A stretch of 64,000 bases of DNA from positions 1 to 64,000 of the forward strand of contig NZ_JAHCDD010000010.1 in the NCBI RefSeq assembly GCF_018413525.1, read 5' to 3'. This document shows, one piece after another, positions 37,547 through 46,952 of the stretch. A model generated the notes under the pieces. The model saw only the letters and a program-made list of their open reading frames with translations. It searched no databases and was not told the origin of the DNA. Numbering within the stretch: position 1 is the first letter of the stretch; the number at the start of each line of letters is the position of its first letter. The position numbers and the translations under genes were made by a program. This DNA comes from Acidovorax sp. CCYZU-2555. Lineage in GTDB: Bacteria > Pseudomonadota > Gammaproteobacteria > Burkholderiales > Burkholderiaceae_C.

Positions 37547-38512
37547 TCATCCGCCCGGCGCGACCAGCGTCACCCAGTAGCGCGTGCGGTACAGCACGTC
37601 CACCGGCAGCGCCTTGGGCAGACTGTCGAGCACGGGCGTGGTGTCGCCCAGTTGGAAGGCGCCCGAAATGCGCAGGTCGGCCACGGCGGGATCGCAGCGC
37701 AGGATGCCCGGGCGGTAGCGCCCCAGTTCGGCGGCAAAGTCCTGCAGGCGCATGTCGCGCACGCGCAGGATGCCGCGCGTCCAGCTGTCGGCGTCGGGGT
37801 TGGCCGCCTGCGCGGGACTGGCCTGCGTGGCGTTCATGCGCGCCTGCTGGCCGGCCTGCAGCAGGGTCACCTGTGCCGTGGATTGCGCCGGCCGCAGTTC
37901 GACGGCGTGCTCCTGCACCGCCACCAGCGTGTGGTCGGAATCCTGGCGCACCGAGAAGCGCGTTCCCAGCGCCTGCACGCGGCCGTGCGCGGTGGCGACG
38001 ACGAACGGCCGGGCCGCTGCCTGCCGGTCGGGTGCGGTCTGGATATGAATGGCGCCGGAGCGCAGGCGTATCAGGCGCATGGCGCCATCGAAATCGATAT
38101 CCACGGCGCTTGCCGTGTCGAGGTGCAGTCGGCTGCCGTCGGCCAGCATTACTTCGCGGCGCTCGCCCGTGGCCGTGCGGAAATCGGCCTGGCCCGGGCG
38201 GTGCTGCCACGCCATCCAGCCCGCGGGAGCGCTCATCAGCAGCACGGCCATGGCCTTGGCGGCCGCGCGGCGGCGCACGGTCGCCGGGCGCGCCAGGACC
38301 GGCAAGGCCAGCGCGGGCGGCAGGCCGCCGAAAGTCTGGCCCACGCGCTGGGCACGCTGCCAGGCCGTGGCATGCGCGGGCTGGGCCGCGCACCACTGCG
38401 CCCAGCGCTGGCGGTCCTGCGCCGTGGCTTCGCCCGACTGCAGCAGAAAGAACCATTCGGCCGCCTGCAGGGCCACGGCCTCGTTCACCACGGCAGATGG
38501 CTCGGCACTCAT
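37547..38512 (-). CDS. FecR-like transmembrane sensor / anti-sigma factor (second cassette)
   Basis: The 321-residue product has the sigma-binding N-terminal domain (ALQAAEWFFLLQSGEATAQD, then WAQWCAAQPAHATAWQRA), a span near residues 85-103 (AKAMAVLLMSAPAGWMAW) and a periplasmic FecR domain (GERREVMLADGSRLHLDTAS, then HGRVQALGTRFSVR). The start overlaps the stop of the sigma-factor gene (ATGA), so the two are translationally coupled. The receptor gene follows 91 bases later. Confidence 0.92.
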   Translation of the reverse strand: MSAEPSAVVNEAVALQAAEWFFLLQSGEATAQDRQRWAQWCAAQPAHATAWQRAQRVGQTFGGLPPALALPVLARPATVRRRAAAKAMAVLLMSAPAGWMAWQHRPGQADFRTATGERREVMLADGSRLHLDTASAVDIDFDGAMRLIRLRSGAIHIQTAPDRQAAARPFVVATAHGRVQALGTRFSVRQDSDHTLVAVQEHAVELRPAQSTAQVTLLQAGQQARMNATQASPAQAANPDADSWTRGILRVRDMRLQDFAAELGRYRPGILRCDPAVADLRISGAFQLGDTTPVLDSLPKALPVDVLYRTRYWVTLVAPGG

Positions 38513-39036
38513 GGCGTGAGCAGGATGCAGCGCGCCATGGCCTGGGCCATGTAGCGTTTGATGCTGCGCTCGCTGAGCCCCATGCGCCGGGCGATCTCGG
38601 CGTAGCCCAGGCCTTCGAGCTGGGCCAGTAGAAATGCCGTGCGCACGGGCTGGGGCAGGCCGTCGAGCATGGCGTCCACTTCGTGCAAGGTTTCCAGGAT
38701 GATCGCCTGCTGCTCGGGCGATGGCGCCAGCGTTTCTGGCACCAGGCTCAAGGCTTCCAGATAGGCTTGCTCCAGCGATCGGCGCCGGTACAGATTGGCC
38801 ATCAGCCGCTTGGCGATCAGCGTGAGATAGGCGCGCGGCTCACGCAACTGCCAGTCGTCCTTCTTCTCGGGCGTGGAGTCGGGCGCATCGAGCAGGCGCA
38901 TGAAGGTGTCCTGCGCCAGGTCGGCCGCGTCGAAGGTATTGCCCAGCTTGCCGCGCAGCCAGCCATGCAGCCAGCGATGGTGGTCTGTGTAGAGGGCAGT
39001 GATTCCGGGGTGCGATGCGCTCGGGGCGGAAGACAT
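38509..39036 (-). CDS. FecI-like ECF RNA polymerase sigma factor (second cassette)
   Basis: The 175-residue sigma factor has region 2 (FDAADLAQDTFMRLLD) and a region 4 helix-turn-helix (GLGYAEIARRMGLSERSIKR). I start at MSSAPSASHPG at 39036, matching the length of the first FecI-like protein. It opens the second cassette on the minus strand and has a Fur-box-like site about 50 bases upstream. It shares the general pattern of the protein at 30757 but is clearly a separate paralogue. Confidence 0.9.
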   Translation of the reverse strand: MSSAPSASHPGITALYTDHHRWLHGWLRGKLGNTFDAADLAQDTFMRLLDAPDSTPEKKDDWQLREPRAYLTLIAKRLMANLYRRRSLEQAYLEALSLVPETLAPSPEQQAIILETLHEVDAMLDGLPQPVRTAFLLAQLEGLGYAEIARRMGLSERSIKRYMAQAMARCILLTP

Positions 39037-39085
39037 GATGGACGGATACCGGCGTGACGGAAAGACAGCTTGCTTGATACGAAAC

Positions 39086-39104
39086 AAGAATGATTATCAT
39101 TTGA
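39086..39104. promoter_or_regulatory. Fur-box-like site upstream of second fecI
   Basis: AATGA-TTA-TCATT (39089-39101) matches both Fur half-sites exactly, with three bases between, and sits about 50 bases before the sigma-factor start on the minus strand. It agrees with the site before the first cassette. Confidence 0.75.
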
Positions 39105-39190
39105 TTGTATCGTTCGCGCGCTCTCTTTGGCTTGCGTCGTTCAGGGCGCCGGCCCGCGGGATCACAGCCCCAGGGCCCCAGCGGCGCTCT

Positions 39191-40192
39191 TTACGCTCGC
39201 TGCCGCAGATAGTCCGAGAGCAGCAGCGTCACGTCCAGTCCGGCTTTTGTCGTCCATTCGACACTCATTTTCTCGCCCAGCTTCGCCAGGTCGCGTCTGA
39301 GCTCGAAACTGGGCTGCTCGAATGCCACGTTGTGGCTTGCCAGTTCCTTGCGCGATTGAATGTCTGCGGCCTCGGCCAATTTCCAGCCATCGTTTTCGGC
39401 CTTGATTGCCAGGGCTGCAAGCGATTTCTTCGCCTTGGGGCTCAGCCGGGCGAAAGTCTTGCTTCCCATGCACAGCATGTTCTTGGGAATCCAGCTGTTG
39501 AGATCGTAAAGAAAACGCATATTGCTCCACGACTTCGAGTCCACGGCGGTGACCGTTGAAGTGAACATGCAGTCGAATTGCTTGTCGCGCACGGCATCTG
39601 TCAATGCGGTGGCCGATATGGACAGGGGCTTGGCACGGCTCAGTTCCGCAAACCTGGCGCTGGTCCTGTTATTGGCGCGCAAACGCAGGCCAGAAAAATC
39701 GGCGAGACGGTTGATTCGGTTGGCAGACAACAGCAGCTGTGCGGGCCAGGGCACGGCGTACAGAACGCGCAATCCCTGTTCCTCCATGGCTTTTTCTATG
39801 CCCGGGCGCGAGATTTTCCACATCAGGCGTGCGTCCGCATAATTTCTCACCAGAAATGGCAAGGCGTCGAAATTGAGCAGCGGATATTTCTCGGCATAGG
39901 CCGACATGAACACTTCGCCCATTTCGATTTCGCCGGCCTGCAGCGCGGGAAGAATCCTGTCCATGGGCTGCAGCGATGAATTGGAGTAGACCTTGACCGA
40001 GAACTCGGCATTCGTTTCGGCTTCCCAGGCCTTGACGAACGCGTGCAGATTGCGGGTATGGAATACATCGTCCGAGAATGCGGTGGCACAACGCATCAGT
40101 TGCGCCCCCACGGCTGGCAAGCTGGCCATGCCCGCCGAAGCGCAGGCCATTTCCATGAAATTGCGGCGGCTGAGCGGGTTTCTGGGATGCAT
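39191..40192 (-). CDS. TRAP-type C4-dicarboxylate-like periplasmic receptor (DctP family)
   Basis: The 333-residue protein has a twin-arginine signal (SRRNFMEMACASAGMASLPA near residues 8-27). DctP-family features include the NSSLQPMDRILPALQAGEIEMG-like region and a C-terminal helical part with LSPKAKKSLAALA. The start at 40192 is preceded by AGAGG; a start 15 bases upstream has no such site. No small or large TRAP membrane subunits are nearby, so it is an orphan receptor. The codon use looks less GC-rich than in the neighbours, which may hint at transfer. Confidence 0.85.
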   Translation of the reverse strand: MHPRNPLSRRNFMEMACASAGMASLPAVGAQLMRCATAFSDDVFHTRNLHAFVKAWEAETNAEFSVKVYSNSSLQPMDRILPALQAGEIEMGEVFMSAYAEKYPLLNFDALPFLVRNYADARLMWKISRPGIEKAMEEQGLRVLYAVPWPAQLLLSANRINRLADFSGLRLRANNRTSARFAELSRAKPLSISATALTDAVRDKQFDCMFTSTVTAVDSKSWSNMRFLYDLNSWIPKNMLCMGSKTFARLSPKAKKSLAALAIKAENDGWKLAEAADIQSRKELASHNVAFEQPSFELRRDLAKLGEKMSVEWTTKAGLDVTLLLSDYLRQRA

Positions 40193-40635
40193 GTCAGCCT
40201 CTGGCATTTAAAGCGGGCCCGCATGCAGCCAATGAGACACGACGTTTTTGCCGAAGAAAGAGTGCATGCATGATGGCCTTAGGAAACCAGTGGGCGAAGT
40301 ACGCGAAATGGCCGCATTGATATGAAGAGGCTTGTGCGCATTCAAGCGCAACGTTGGCCTGACCCCTTCTGATGCGGTGGAGTGCCTATTGATCACCGTG
40401 CCCACCCCTGCGCTGTCAGCAGATCACTGCACCATTGCGCGCGGCAGGCGTTTCAGCATGAAGACTGATTGTTCAACAATCAATAGGTAATCACCCGGCA
40501 TTCGAGACTTCCAGAAACGCAAGTTATGTGCCACGTTTTCCGCCCAAGCGTGGTGCGCTGGATTCCGCGCATGCGGTATCTGACGGCCTGCAGGACCCCG
40601 CCGACGACGGGAGCCCCAGCAAACTCTGGTCCCTG
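40193..40635. other. 443-base non-coding stretch with one palindrome
   Basis: I see no gene I can support in this gap. Short open frames exist on both strands but lack ribosome sites and family features. TGATTGTT-C-AACAATCA at 40466-40482 is a perfect palindrome with a single central base. It resembles a regulator site, perhaps of a GntR-type protein, about 275 bases before the TRAP receptor start. GC is visibly lower than the window average. Confidence 0.5.
40466..40482. promoter_or_regulatory. 17-base palindrome, candidate operator
   Basis: Eight bases on each side of a central C are exact reverse complements (TGATTGTT and AACAATCA). The AT-rich symmetric sequence suits a dimeric repressor. 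No regulator gene lies nearby, so the owner is unknown. Confidence 0.35.
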
Positions 40636-40878
40636 TCAAAAATCGCGCGGTCGATAAGGCGCCTGTTGCGCATCGTGGTCGCCCAATCCGCTGTTGAAAT
40701 GGGCCACGGTCAAACCCCAGAGACCGCTGAAAAAATTTCTCGCCAGGATGTCCCGATTGACATAGCCTCCGGTCATTTTGTTGACCAGCGAATTCACGGC
40801 GTTGATTGCCAGCAGCGGCTGAAACGGAATTGACAGCAGGCCAGCGCCGACCTTGAGCAGATTGGTGATGACGGACAT
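40636..40878 (-). CDS. Small protein of unknown function next to a secretion-chaperone-like gene
   Basis: The 80-residue product is not one I recognise. Residues 4-32 (ITNLLKVGAGLLSIPFQPLL and on) are strongly hydrophobic, enough for one membrane span or an amphipathic helix. The rest is polar and ends in QQAPYRPRDF. It starts at 40878 with GGGAGAAG upstream and lies 22 bases after the chaperone-like gene on the same strand, so the two should be co-transcribed. By analogy with chaperone-effector pairs it could be the chaperone's client or a remnant of one, but that is inference. Confidence 0.5.
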   Translation of the reverse strand: MSVITNLLKVGAGLLSIPFQPLLAINAVNSLVNKMTGGYVNRDILARNFFSGLWGLTVAHFNSGLGDHDAQQAPYRPRDF

Positions 40879-40900
40879 GAAGCGCTTCTCCCTGCGGTTT

Positions 40901-41368
40901 TTAGACGCGTTGAACGGACAATTCGCCGGCATGGGTCTCCATGGCCTGCAGCGTATCGGGATTGATGGCGGCTTGCACCAGCTGGACCCGCCAGTGCTCG
41001 AGTTGGTTGACGAAGGATTCCACGGCCTTTATGCCCTGCGCTGGCTCGAGATCGGCGAGCGCAATGCTGCGAAAGAAGATGATGCGCTCGAGTTGGTGAT
41101 CAAAGCCGAAGTAGTTGCCATCGGTCAACAGACCGAACAAATGCACTTGCAGCGCGCGCGCGAGCATGCGCGCGCGTGATTCGGCCGGCCATTCACCGAC
41201 GGACATGATCGGCGCAAAGAGCACGACTTTCTGATGGCTCTCCTCATGTTCGAAAGTGACTTCCAGAGTCTCGCTGAACACGATGGTGCAGCCACCGTCC
41301 TGGGCTGCGGCGCTGATATCCAGATGGGTCGCGGCGCCTATGGTTTTCAGGAAAGTTAAAAAGTCCAT
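40901..41368 (-). CDS. CesT-like type III secretion chaperone candidate
   Basis: The 155-residue product has the layout of class I type III secretion chaperones: an N-terminal helix (MDFLTFLKTIGAATHLDI), then the strand GGCTIVFSETLEVTFE, a second strand KVVLFAPIMSVGEW, then a helix and turn ARALQVHLFGLLTDGNYFGF and strand ERIIFFRSIAL, with a long C-terminal helix (AVESFVNQLEHWRVQLV). The 'L-x-x-L-L-x-x-N' then 'R-x-x-L' rhythm is typical of the CesT/Tir chaperone family. I chose the ATG at 41368, preceded by a weak AAGAG; an ATG at 41383 has no ribosome site. The ssb terminator lies upstream. Identification is by fold pattern only. Confidence 0.55.
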   Translation of the reverse strand: MDFLTFLKTIGAATHLDISAAAQDGGCTIVFSETLEVTFEHEESHQKVVLFAPIMSVGEWPAESRARMLARALQVHLFGLLTDGNYFGFDHQLERIIFFRSIALADLEPAQGIKAVESFVNQLEHWRVQLVQAAINPDTLQAMETHAGELSVQRV

Positions 41369-41460
41369 GAGTACTCTTTTCATGAGGATGGAGTTGGTGG
41401 ACTGTTGGTAACGATGCCCGGGCCTAGGTTCCACGCACAAGCCGCTGCCGGGCGCGCAGA

Positions 41461-41496
41461 AAAGAAAACCCCCGCCAGTTTTCACTGGCGGGGGTT
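41461..41496 (-). terminator. Rho-independent terminator after ssb
   Basis: AACCCCCGCCAG (41467-41478) and CTGGCGGGGGTT (41485-41496) pair perfectly around a six-base loop. On the minus strand it is followed by a T-rich run. It lies 23 bases after the ssb stop. Confidence 0.9.
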
Positions 41497-41518
41497 GCAG
41501 CAGTCCGAAATGATCGTT

Positions 41519-42106
41519 TTAGAACGGGATGTCGTCGTCCATGTCGTCAAAGCCCGAAGCCGCGCGCTGGGGTGCGGGCGCCATGGGGGCCTGGGCGGGA
41601 GGGGCCATGCGCTGGACAGGTGCCGGCGCGCGCGGTGCGGGTGCCGGTGCCGGGCGACGCGGCGCGGCTTCGTAGCCACCGCCGTTGTTGCCGGCATTGC
41701 CGCCATTGCTGTCACCGTAACCGCTGTCGTCGCCGTAGCCGCCGCCTTGCTGGCCGCCACCCATGCCCTGGCGGCTGCCCAGCATCTGCATTGTGTCGGC
41801 GCGGATTTCGGTCGCGTAGCGTTCCTGGCCCGTGGCCTGGTCGGTCCACTTGCGCGTGCGCAGCGAACCTTCGACATAGACCTGCGAGCCCTTGCGCAGG
41901 TACTGGCCGACGATTTCGGCGAGGCGGCCGTTGAACACCACGCGGTGCCATTCGGTCGCTTCCTTGTTTTCGCCGGTGTTCTTGTCGCGCCAGCGGTCGG
42001 TGGTGGCGATGGTCACGTTGGCCACCTGGTCACCGCTGGGGAAGGCGCGCATTTCGGGATCGCGGCCCAGATTGCCGACGATGATGACTTTGTTGACGGA
42101 TGCCAT
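41519..42106 (-). CDS. ssb: Single-stranded DNA-binding protein
   Basis: The 195-residue protein has an OB-fold domain in its first 110 residues ([20 protein letters not shown], then [20 protein letters not shown]). A flexible Gly/Pro/Ala-rich linker follows, and the acidic tail DDMDDDIPF recruits partner repair and replication proteins. I start at 42106, the normal N-terminus, with GAGG upstream; the longer frame adds an unrelated N-terminus. It neighbours an MFS gene and uvrA, a common order in this bacterial group. Confidence 0.97.
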   Translation of the reverse strand: MASVNKVIIVGNLGRDPEMRAFPSGDQVANVTIATTDRWRDKNTGENKEATEWHRVVFNGRLAEIVGQYLRKGSQVYVEGSLRTRKWTDQATGQERYATEIRADTMQMLGSRQGMGGGQQGGGYGDDSGYGDSNGGNAGNNGGGYEAAPRRPAPAPAPRAPAPVQRMAPPAQAPMAPAPQRAASGFDDMDDDIPF

Positions 42107-42262
42107 GAATAACCTCGAGAAATGGATAGCGCGGGCCAGTAGATGGGGGGCCCGTGCCAGATGCTTGGATTGCGGAGTCGCCCCCGGAGACGCCGCAGAC
42201 CGAGAGCATATCCGTTTGCCCAAGACTGCGGGCAAATCCGTGATCTCGGCAAGGGTGGGGGC

Positions 42263-43549
42263 TCAGTGGCCGCCGGTTTTACCCACGGGGCGCAGCGGCC
42301 AGGTCACCAGCAGCCAGATGGCGGTCAGCACGGCCGTGACGGCAAACAGGCCCGGCATGCCGGCCCATTTGGCGATCGCGCCGCCGAGTGCGCCGCCGGC
42401 GAACAGGCCCAGCGACTGCAGCGTGTTGTACGTGCCCAGCGCCGCGCCGCGCAGCGGCGTGGGCGCCATGCGCGAGACCAGGCTGGGCTGGCTGGCTTCG
42501 AGAATGTTGAAGCCGCAGAAGAACACCAGCATCAGCAGGCCCATGAGCCACATCGAAGGCGTGCTGCCGCTCGCGGCCACGGCGCCCAGGCCCACTTGCA
42601 CGATCAGCACCAGCGCAATAGCGGTCAGCAGGGCCATGCGCAGCTTGCCCTTGCGTTCCAGCGAGAACATGCCGCCCATGGCGATGAACGACAGCAGCAC
42701 GGCCGGCAGGTAGATCTGCCAGTGCGCGCCCTTGGGCAAGCCGGCCTGCAGCAGCAGCGCGGGCACGGCGACCCACATCGCCATCTGCACGGTGTGCAGC
42801 ACGAACACGCCCAGGTTCAGGCGCAGCAGGTCGGGCTGGTGCAGCAGCTCGACCAGGCGGCCGCGCGGCGCGTCCTTGTGCTTGAGCGGCTCGGGCGGCA
42901 CGACCCAGATCACCACGGCGACGCCGGCCAGCGCCAGCGCGAACGTCAAGGCGAACACGCCCGACAGCCCGGCCCAGGCGGCCAGCATGGGACCGGCAAC
43001 CAGCGCCAGCGCGAACATCAGGCCGATGGAGCCGCCTATCATCGCCATCGCCTTGGTGCGCACGGCGTCGCGCGTCTGGTCGGCGAGCAGCGCGGTGACG
43101 GCCGCCGAGACCGCGCCCGCGCCTTGCAGGCCGCGGCCTATCATCAGGCCCGTCAGCGAATCGGCCAGCGCCGCGAGCAAACTGCCGGCGGCGAACACCA
43201 GCAGGCCGAACACGATCACGCGCTTGCGACCGAAGCGGTCCGAGGCCAGGCCCAGCGGCAGCTGGAACAGCGCCTGGGTCAGGCCGTACAGGCCCATGGC
43301 CAGTCCGACCATCGCCGGGTCGTCGCCGCCCGGGTATTTGCGCGCTTCGAGCGCGAAGACCGGCAGGACCAGAAACAGCCCGAGCATGCGCAGGGCGAAG
43401 ATCAGCGCCAGGCTGCCGCTCGCCCGGCGCTCCAGCGGCGTCATGGTGGAGGCGTCCGGGGCGGGGGCGGGTGGGGCAGCCGAAAGGGTGGAGGTCGTTT
43501 GTGGCACGCGCAAAAATTGCAAGTGATTGAAAGAAGGCTGGCGCGACAT
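42263..43549 (-). CDS. Major facilitator superfamily transporter
   Basis: The protein has about 428 residues and 12 membrane spans. The MFS signature loop [14 protein letters not shown] lies between spans two and three near residue 96, and the second-half [15 protein letters not shown] near residue 378 is also typical. The start is uncertain: 43549 (MSRQPSFN) gives an N-terminal tail, and 43444 (MTPLERRAS) would start just before the first span. Neither has a strong ribosome site. It is divergent from uvrA and upstream of ssb on the same strand. The substrate is unknown. Confidence 0.88.
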   Translation of the reverse strand: MSRQPSFNHLQFLRVPQTTSTLSAAPPAPAPDASTMTPLERRASGSLALIFALRMLGLFLVLPVFALEARKYPGGDDPAMVGLAMGLYGLTQALFQLPLGLASDRFGRKRVIVFGLLVFAAGSLLAALADSLTGLMIGRGLQGAGAVSAAVTALLADQTRDAVRTKAMAMIGGSIGLMFALALVAGPMLAAWAGLSGVFALTFALALAGVAVVIWVVPPEPLKHKDAPRGRLVELLHQPDLLRLNLGVFVLHTVQMAMWVAVPALLLQAGLPKGAHWQIYLPAVLLSFIAMGGMFSLERKGKLRMALLTAIALVLIVQVGLGAVAASGSTPSMWLMGLLMLVFFCGFNILEASQPSLVSRMAPTPLRGAALGTYNTLQSLGLFAGGALGGAIAKWAGMPGLFAVTAVLTAIWLLVTWPLRPVGKTGGH

Positions 43550-43642
43550 GCAAGCAAAATTTCGCCTGCCTGCAGCGCAATAACAACCCCGATTGTCCGT
43601 GATCTGCAAGTCCGGCACTGTTCAGGGGCCAGGCTCACTATC

Positions 43643-46600
43643 ATGCTAGGTTTCCCGCATGGAGCGCCCGCGCCCGTGAACGACCCCACTCATCCCTCTT
43701 CCGAGCAGGCTAGCGCCGCAGATTCCGGCCGCTATCTGGGCCACGCCCTGGCACAGTCGCGCATCAGCATTCGCGGAGCGCGCACGCACAACCTGAAGAA
43801 TATCGACCTCGATATTCCGCGCAACCAGCTGGTGGTGATCACGGGCCTGTCGGGCTCGGGCAAGTCCAGCCTGGCGTTCGACACGCTCTATGCAGAAGGC
43901 CAGCGGCGCTATGTCGAAAGCCTGTCGGCCTATGCGCGCCAGTTCCTGGGCCGGCTCGACAAGCCCGATGTCGACCTGATCGAAGGCCTGTCGCCCGCGA
44001 TCAGCATCGAGCAGAAGGCCACCAGCCACAACCCGCGCTCCACGGTGGGCACGGTCACCGAGATCAACGACTACCTGCGCCTGCTTTATGCACGCGCCGG
44101 CACGCCCTATTGCCCCGACCACCAGCTGCCGCTGCAGTCGCAGACCATCAGCCAGATGGTCGATGCGGCGCTGGCGCTGCCCGAAGACACCAAGCTGATG
44201 GTGCTGGGCCCGCTGGCGCGCGACAAGAAAGGCGAGTTCACCGAGCTGTTCGCGCAGCTGCAGGCCCAGGGCTATGTGCGCTTTCGCATCGACGGCAAGA
44301 TTTACGAAGTCGAATCGCTGCCGCAGTTGCAGAAGAACGAGAAGCACTCCATCGATGTCGTCATCGACCGCCTCAAGGTGCGCCCCGACGCGATGCAGCG
44401 CCTGGCCGAAAGCTTCGAAGCCGCGCTGCGCGCGGGCGGCGGCGAGGCCGGCGGGCGCGTGGTCGCGCTCGAAATGGACACCGGCGTCGAGCACTGGTTC
44501 AGCGCCAAGTTCGCCTGCCCCATCTGCAGCTATTCGCTGCCCGAGCTAGAGCCACGGCTGTTCTCGTTCAATTCGCCCCAGGGCGCCTGCCCCACCTGCG
44601 ACGGCCTGGGCCAGAGCGAGACCTTCGATCCCGAGCGCGTGGTCGCGTTTCCCACGCTGAGCCTGGCCAGCGGCGCCGTGAAGGGTTGGGACCGGCGCAA
44701 TGCCTATTACTTCACCATGCTCGAAAGCGTGGCCGCGCATTACGGCGCCGACATCGAGGCGCCGTTCGAGGAGCTGCCCGAGCATGTGCGCCAGGCCGTG
44801 CTCTGGGGTTCGGGCGAGGAAGCCATTGGCTTTGCCTACTTCACCGACAGCGGCAAGAACAAGTCCCAGCCGCTGATCAAGCACCATCCGTTCGAAGGCA
44901 TCATTCCCAACATCACGCGGCGCTACCGCGAGACCGATTCGAGCGTGGTGCGCGACGACCTCGCGCGGCTGCGCAGCACGCGCTGCTGCCCCGACTGCGA
45001 AGGCACGCGGCTGCGGCGCGAAGCGCGCTGGGTGCGCATTGGCGACGGCGAGCAGCAGCGCGCCATCTATGAAGTCAGCCGCGCGACGCTGTCCGAGGCC
45101 CATGCCTGGTTCGCCCAGCTCAAGCTGCAGGGCGCCAAGGCCGACATCGCCGACAAGGTGGTGCGCGAAATCACTTCGCGGCTGATGTTCCTCAACGACG
45201 TGGGCCTGAGCTACCTGAGCCTGGACCGCAGCGCCGAGACGCTGTCGGGCGGCGAAGCCCAGCGCATCCGCCTGGCGAGCCAGATCGGCAGCGGACTCAC
45301 GGGCGTGATGTATGTGCTCGACGAACCCAGCATAGGCCTGCACCAGCGCGACAACGACCGGCTGATCGCCACGCTGCAGCACCTGCGCAACATCGGCAAC
45401 AGCGTGATCGTCGTCGAGCACGACGAAGACATGATGCGCGCCGCCGACCAGATCATCGACATGGGCCCGGGCGCGGGCCTGCATGGCGGGCGCGTCATGG
45501 CGCAAGGCACGTTCGACCAGGTGCGCGCCAACCCCGACTCGCCCACGGGGCGCTATCTCGCGGGCACGCAGTCGATCGCCGTGCCCGCGCGGCGCACGCC
45601 CTGGCTGCCCGTGGTGAAGTCGGCCGAACCCGCTTCCGCGCCCGCCAAGTCGCGCTTTCCCGTCTCGGCCGCGGCGCTGCGCCGCGCCGAGCGCCAGGCC
45701 GAGCATGTCGCGCGCCAGGGTGCGCTGCAGGCGATCAGCGTGGTCGGCGCGCGCGGCCACAATCTGAAGAACGTCACGGTCGAATTTCCCGTGGGCCTGT
45801 TCACCTGCGTGACCGGCGTCTCGGGCTCGGGCAAGAGCACGCTGGTCAACGACACGCTGTACGCCGAAGTCGCGCGCCAGCTCTACCGCGCGAGCGAGGA
45901 GCCCGCGCCGCACGACGAAGTCGTGGGCATGGAGTATTTCGACAAGGTCATCAACGTCGACCAGTCGCCCATCGGCCGCACGCCGCGCAGCAATCCCGCG
46001 ACCTATACGGGCCTGTTCACGCCGATTCGCGACCTGATGGCCGAGACCGCGACCGCCAAGGAGCGCGGCTACGGCCCGGGGCGCTTCAGCTTCAACGTCG
46101 CCGGCGGCCGCTGCGAGGCCTGCCAGGGCGACGGCGTGGTCAAGGTCGAAATGCACTTTCTGCCCGACGTCTACGTGCCCTGCGACATCTGCCACGGCGA
46201 GCGCTACAACCGCGAAACGCTCGAAGTGCTGTGGAAAGGCAAGAACGTCGCGCAGATCCTGCAGATGACGGTCGAGGACGCGCATGCGTTCTTCCAGGAC
46301 GTTCCCAGCATCGCGCGCAAGCTGCAGACGCTGCTGGCCGTGGGCCTGTCGTACATCCGCCTGGGCCAGAGCGCGACCACGCTGTCGGGCGGCGAGGCGC
46401 AGCGCGTCAAGCTCGCCCAGGAGCTGAGCAAGCGCGACACCGGCCGCACGCTCTACATCCTCGACGAACCGACCACGGGCCTGCATTTCGCCGACATCGA
46501 CCTGCTGCTCAAGGTGCTGCACCAGCTGCGCGATGCGGGCAACACCATCGTGGTGATCGAGCACAACCTCGATGTGATCAAGACCGCTGATTGGCTGATC

Positions 46601-46720
46601 GACATGGGCCCCGAAGGCGGCGCGGGCGGCGGCAACGTGGTCGCCACGGGCACGCCCGAACAGTTGGCCGCGCACGAAGGCAGCCATACGGGGCACTATC
46701 TGCGGCGGTATTTGGGGTAA
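43643..46720 (+). CDS. uvrA: Excinuclease ABC subunit A
   Basis: The damage-recognition ATPase of nucleotide excision repair has about 1025 residues if started at 43643. The two ABC ATPase cores carry Walker A GLSGSGKS and GVSGSGKS and two signature LSGGEAQR motifs. Zinc-finger cysteine pairs are in [10 protein letters not shown] with [10 protein letters not shown], and in [10 protein letters not shown] with [13 protein letters not shown] at 43676 is an alternative start. The normal length is near 940, so this protein has a longer N-terminus and a linker insertion near residues 640-700 ([20 protein letters not shown]). It forms the uvrA-MFS-ssb group. Confidence 0.96.
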   Translation: MLGFPHGAPAPVNDPTHPSSEQASAADSGRYLGHALAQSRISIRGARTHNLKNIDLDIPRNQLVVITGLSGSGKSSLAFDTLYAEGQRRYVESLSAYARQFLGRLDKPDVDLIEGLSPAISIEQKATSHNPRSTVGTVTEINDYLRLLYARAGTPYCPDHQLPLQSQTISQMVDAALALPEDTKLMVLGPLARDKKGEFTELFAQLQAQGYVRFRIDGKIYEVESLPQLQKNEKHSIDVVIDRLKVRPDAMQRLAESFEAALRAGGGEAGGRVVALEMDTGVEHWFSAKFACPICSYSLPELEPRLFSFNSPQGACPTCDGLGQSETFDPERVVAFPTLSLASGAVKGWDRRNAYYFTMLESVAAHYGADIEAPFEELPEHVRQAVLWGSGEEAIGFAYFTDSGKNKSQPLIKHHPFEGIIPNITRRYRETDSSVVRDDLARLRSTRCCPDCEGTRLRREARWVRIGDGEQQRAIYEVSRATLSEAHAWFAQLKLQGAKADIADKVVREITSRLMFLNDVGLSYLSLDRSAETLSGGEAQRIRLASQIGSGLTGVMYVLDEPSIGLHQRDNDRLIATLQHLRNIGNSVIVVEHDEDMMRAADQIIDMGPGAGLHGGRVMAQGTFDQVRANPDSPTGRYLAGTQSIAVPARRTPWLPVVKSAEPASAPAKSRFPVSAAALRRAERQAEHVARQGALQAISVVGARGHNLKNVTVEFPVGLFTCVTGVSGSGKSTLVNDTLYAEVARQLYRASEEPAPHDEVVGMEYFDKVINVDQSPIGRTPRSNPATYTGLFTPIRDLMAETATAKERGYGPGRFSFNVAGGRCEACQGDGVVKVEMHFLPDVYVPCDICHGERYNRETLEVLWKGKNVAQILQMTVEDAHAFFQDVPSIARKLQTLLAVGLSYIRLGQSATTLSGGEAQRVKLAQELSKRDTGRTLYILDEPTTGLHFADIDLLLKVLHQLRDAGNTIVVIEHNLDVIKTADWLIDMGPEGGAGGGNVVATGTPEQLAAHEGSHTGHYLRRYLG

Positions 46721-46801
46721 GGGCAGCAATCCTTCGATCGGCGGTTGCAGGGAGGCCTGCCCCGCCTGTCACCCACCCGGCAGAGTTGACGTTCCGTGGA
46801 C

Positions 46802-46826
46802 TTGTCCACATTTTTATCCACAGATT
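46802..46826. repeat. DnaA-box pair, copy 1
   Basis: TTGTCCACA (46802) and TTATCCACA (46814) are separated by three bases and followed by GATT. The second is a perfect DnaA-box (TTATCCACA); the first has one mismatch. The 25-base unit differs from copy 2 at only two positions. Confidence 0.75.
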
Positions 46827-46852
46827 TCAACAAGGTCTCGCGAGGCCGGATG

Positions 46853-46885
46853 CAAAAAGGCCTCCCGCTTTTGGCTGGGAGACCT
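46853..46885 (-). terminator. Terminator-like hairpin between the DnaA-box units
   Basis: AGGCCTCCC (46858-46866) pairs with GGGAGACCT (46877-46885) with one mismatch around a ten-base loop. Read on the minus strand the hairpin is followed by a T-run, so it would best stop transcription coming from the amidohydrolase-like gene at 47023-47991, though it is 138 bases beyond that stop. Confidence 0.55.
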
Positions 46886-46952
46886 CTTCAACTATCAACC
46901 ATGGCGCCGGAGCGAGGCTTGACAGCCTGCTACGTGCACGTTGGGATGAAAG

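Noticed and set aside
40208-40635. Small open frames on the minus strand in the gap near the TRAP receptor
   Set aside because: No ribosome sites, no family match and no support from spacing; treated as non-coding.
41427-41432. GGAACC on the minus strand before the chaperone-like gene, as part of an hrp box
   Set aside because: The partner CCACNNA occurs only 26 bases away, not 15-16. The spacing does not fit an HrpL promoter.
43601-43640. LexA-type SOS box between the MFS gene and uvrA
   Set aside because: A CTG and CAG pair is present but separated by nine bases and not ten, and flanking bases do not match the consensus.
42143-43642. 500-residue open extension before uvrA in the same frame
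   Set aside because: It is antisense to the MFS gene and has low-complexity Q/R/H composition; the real UvrA N-terminus begins at 43643 or 43676.
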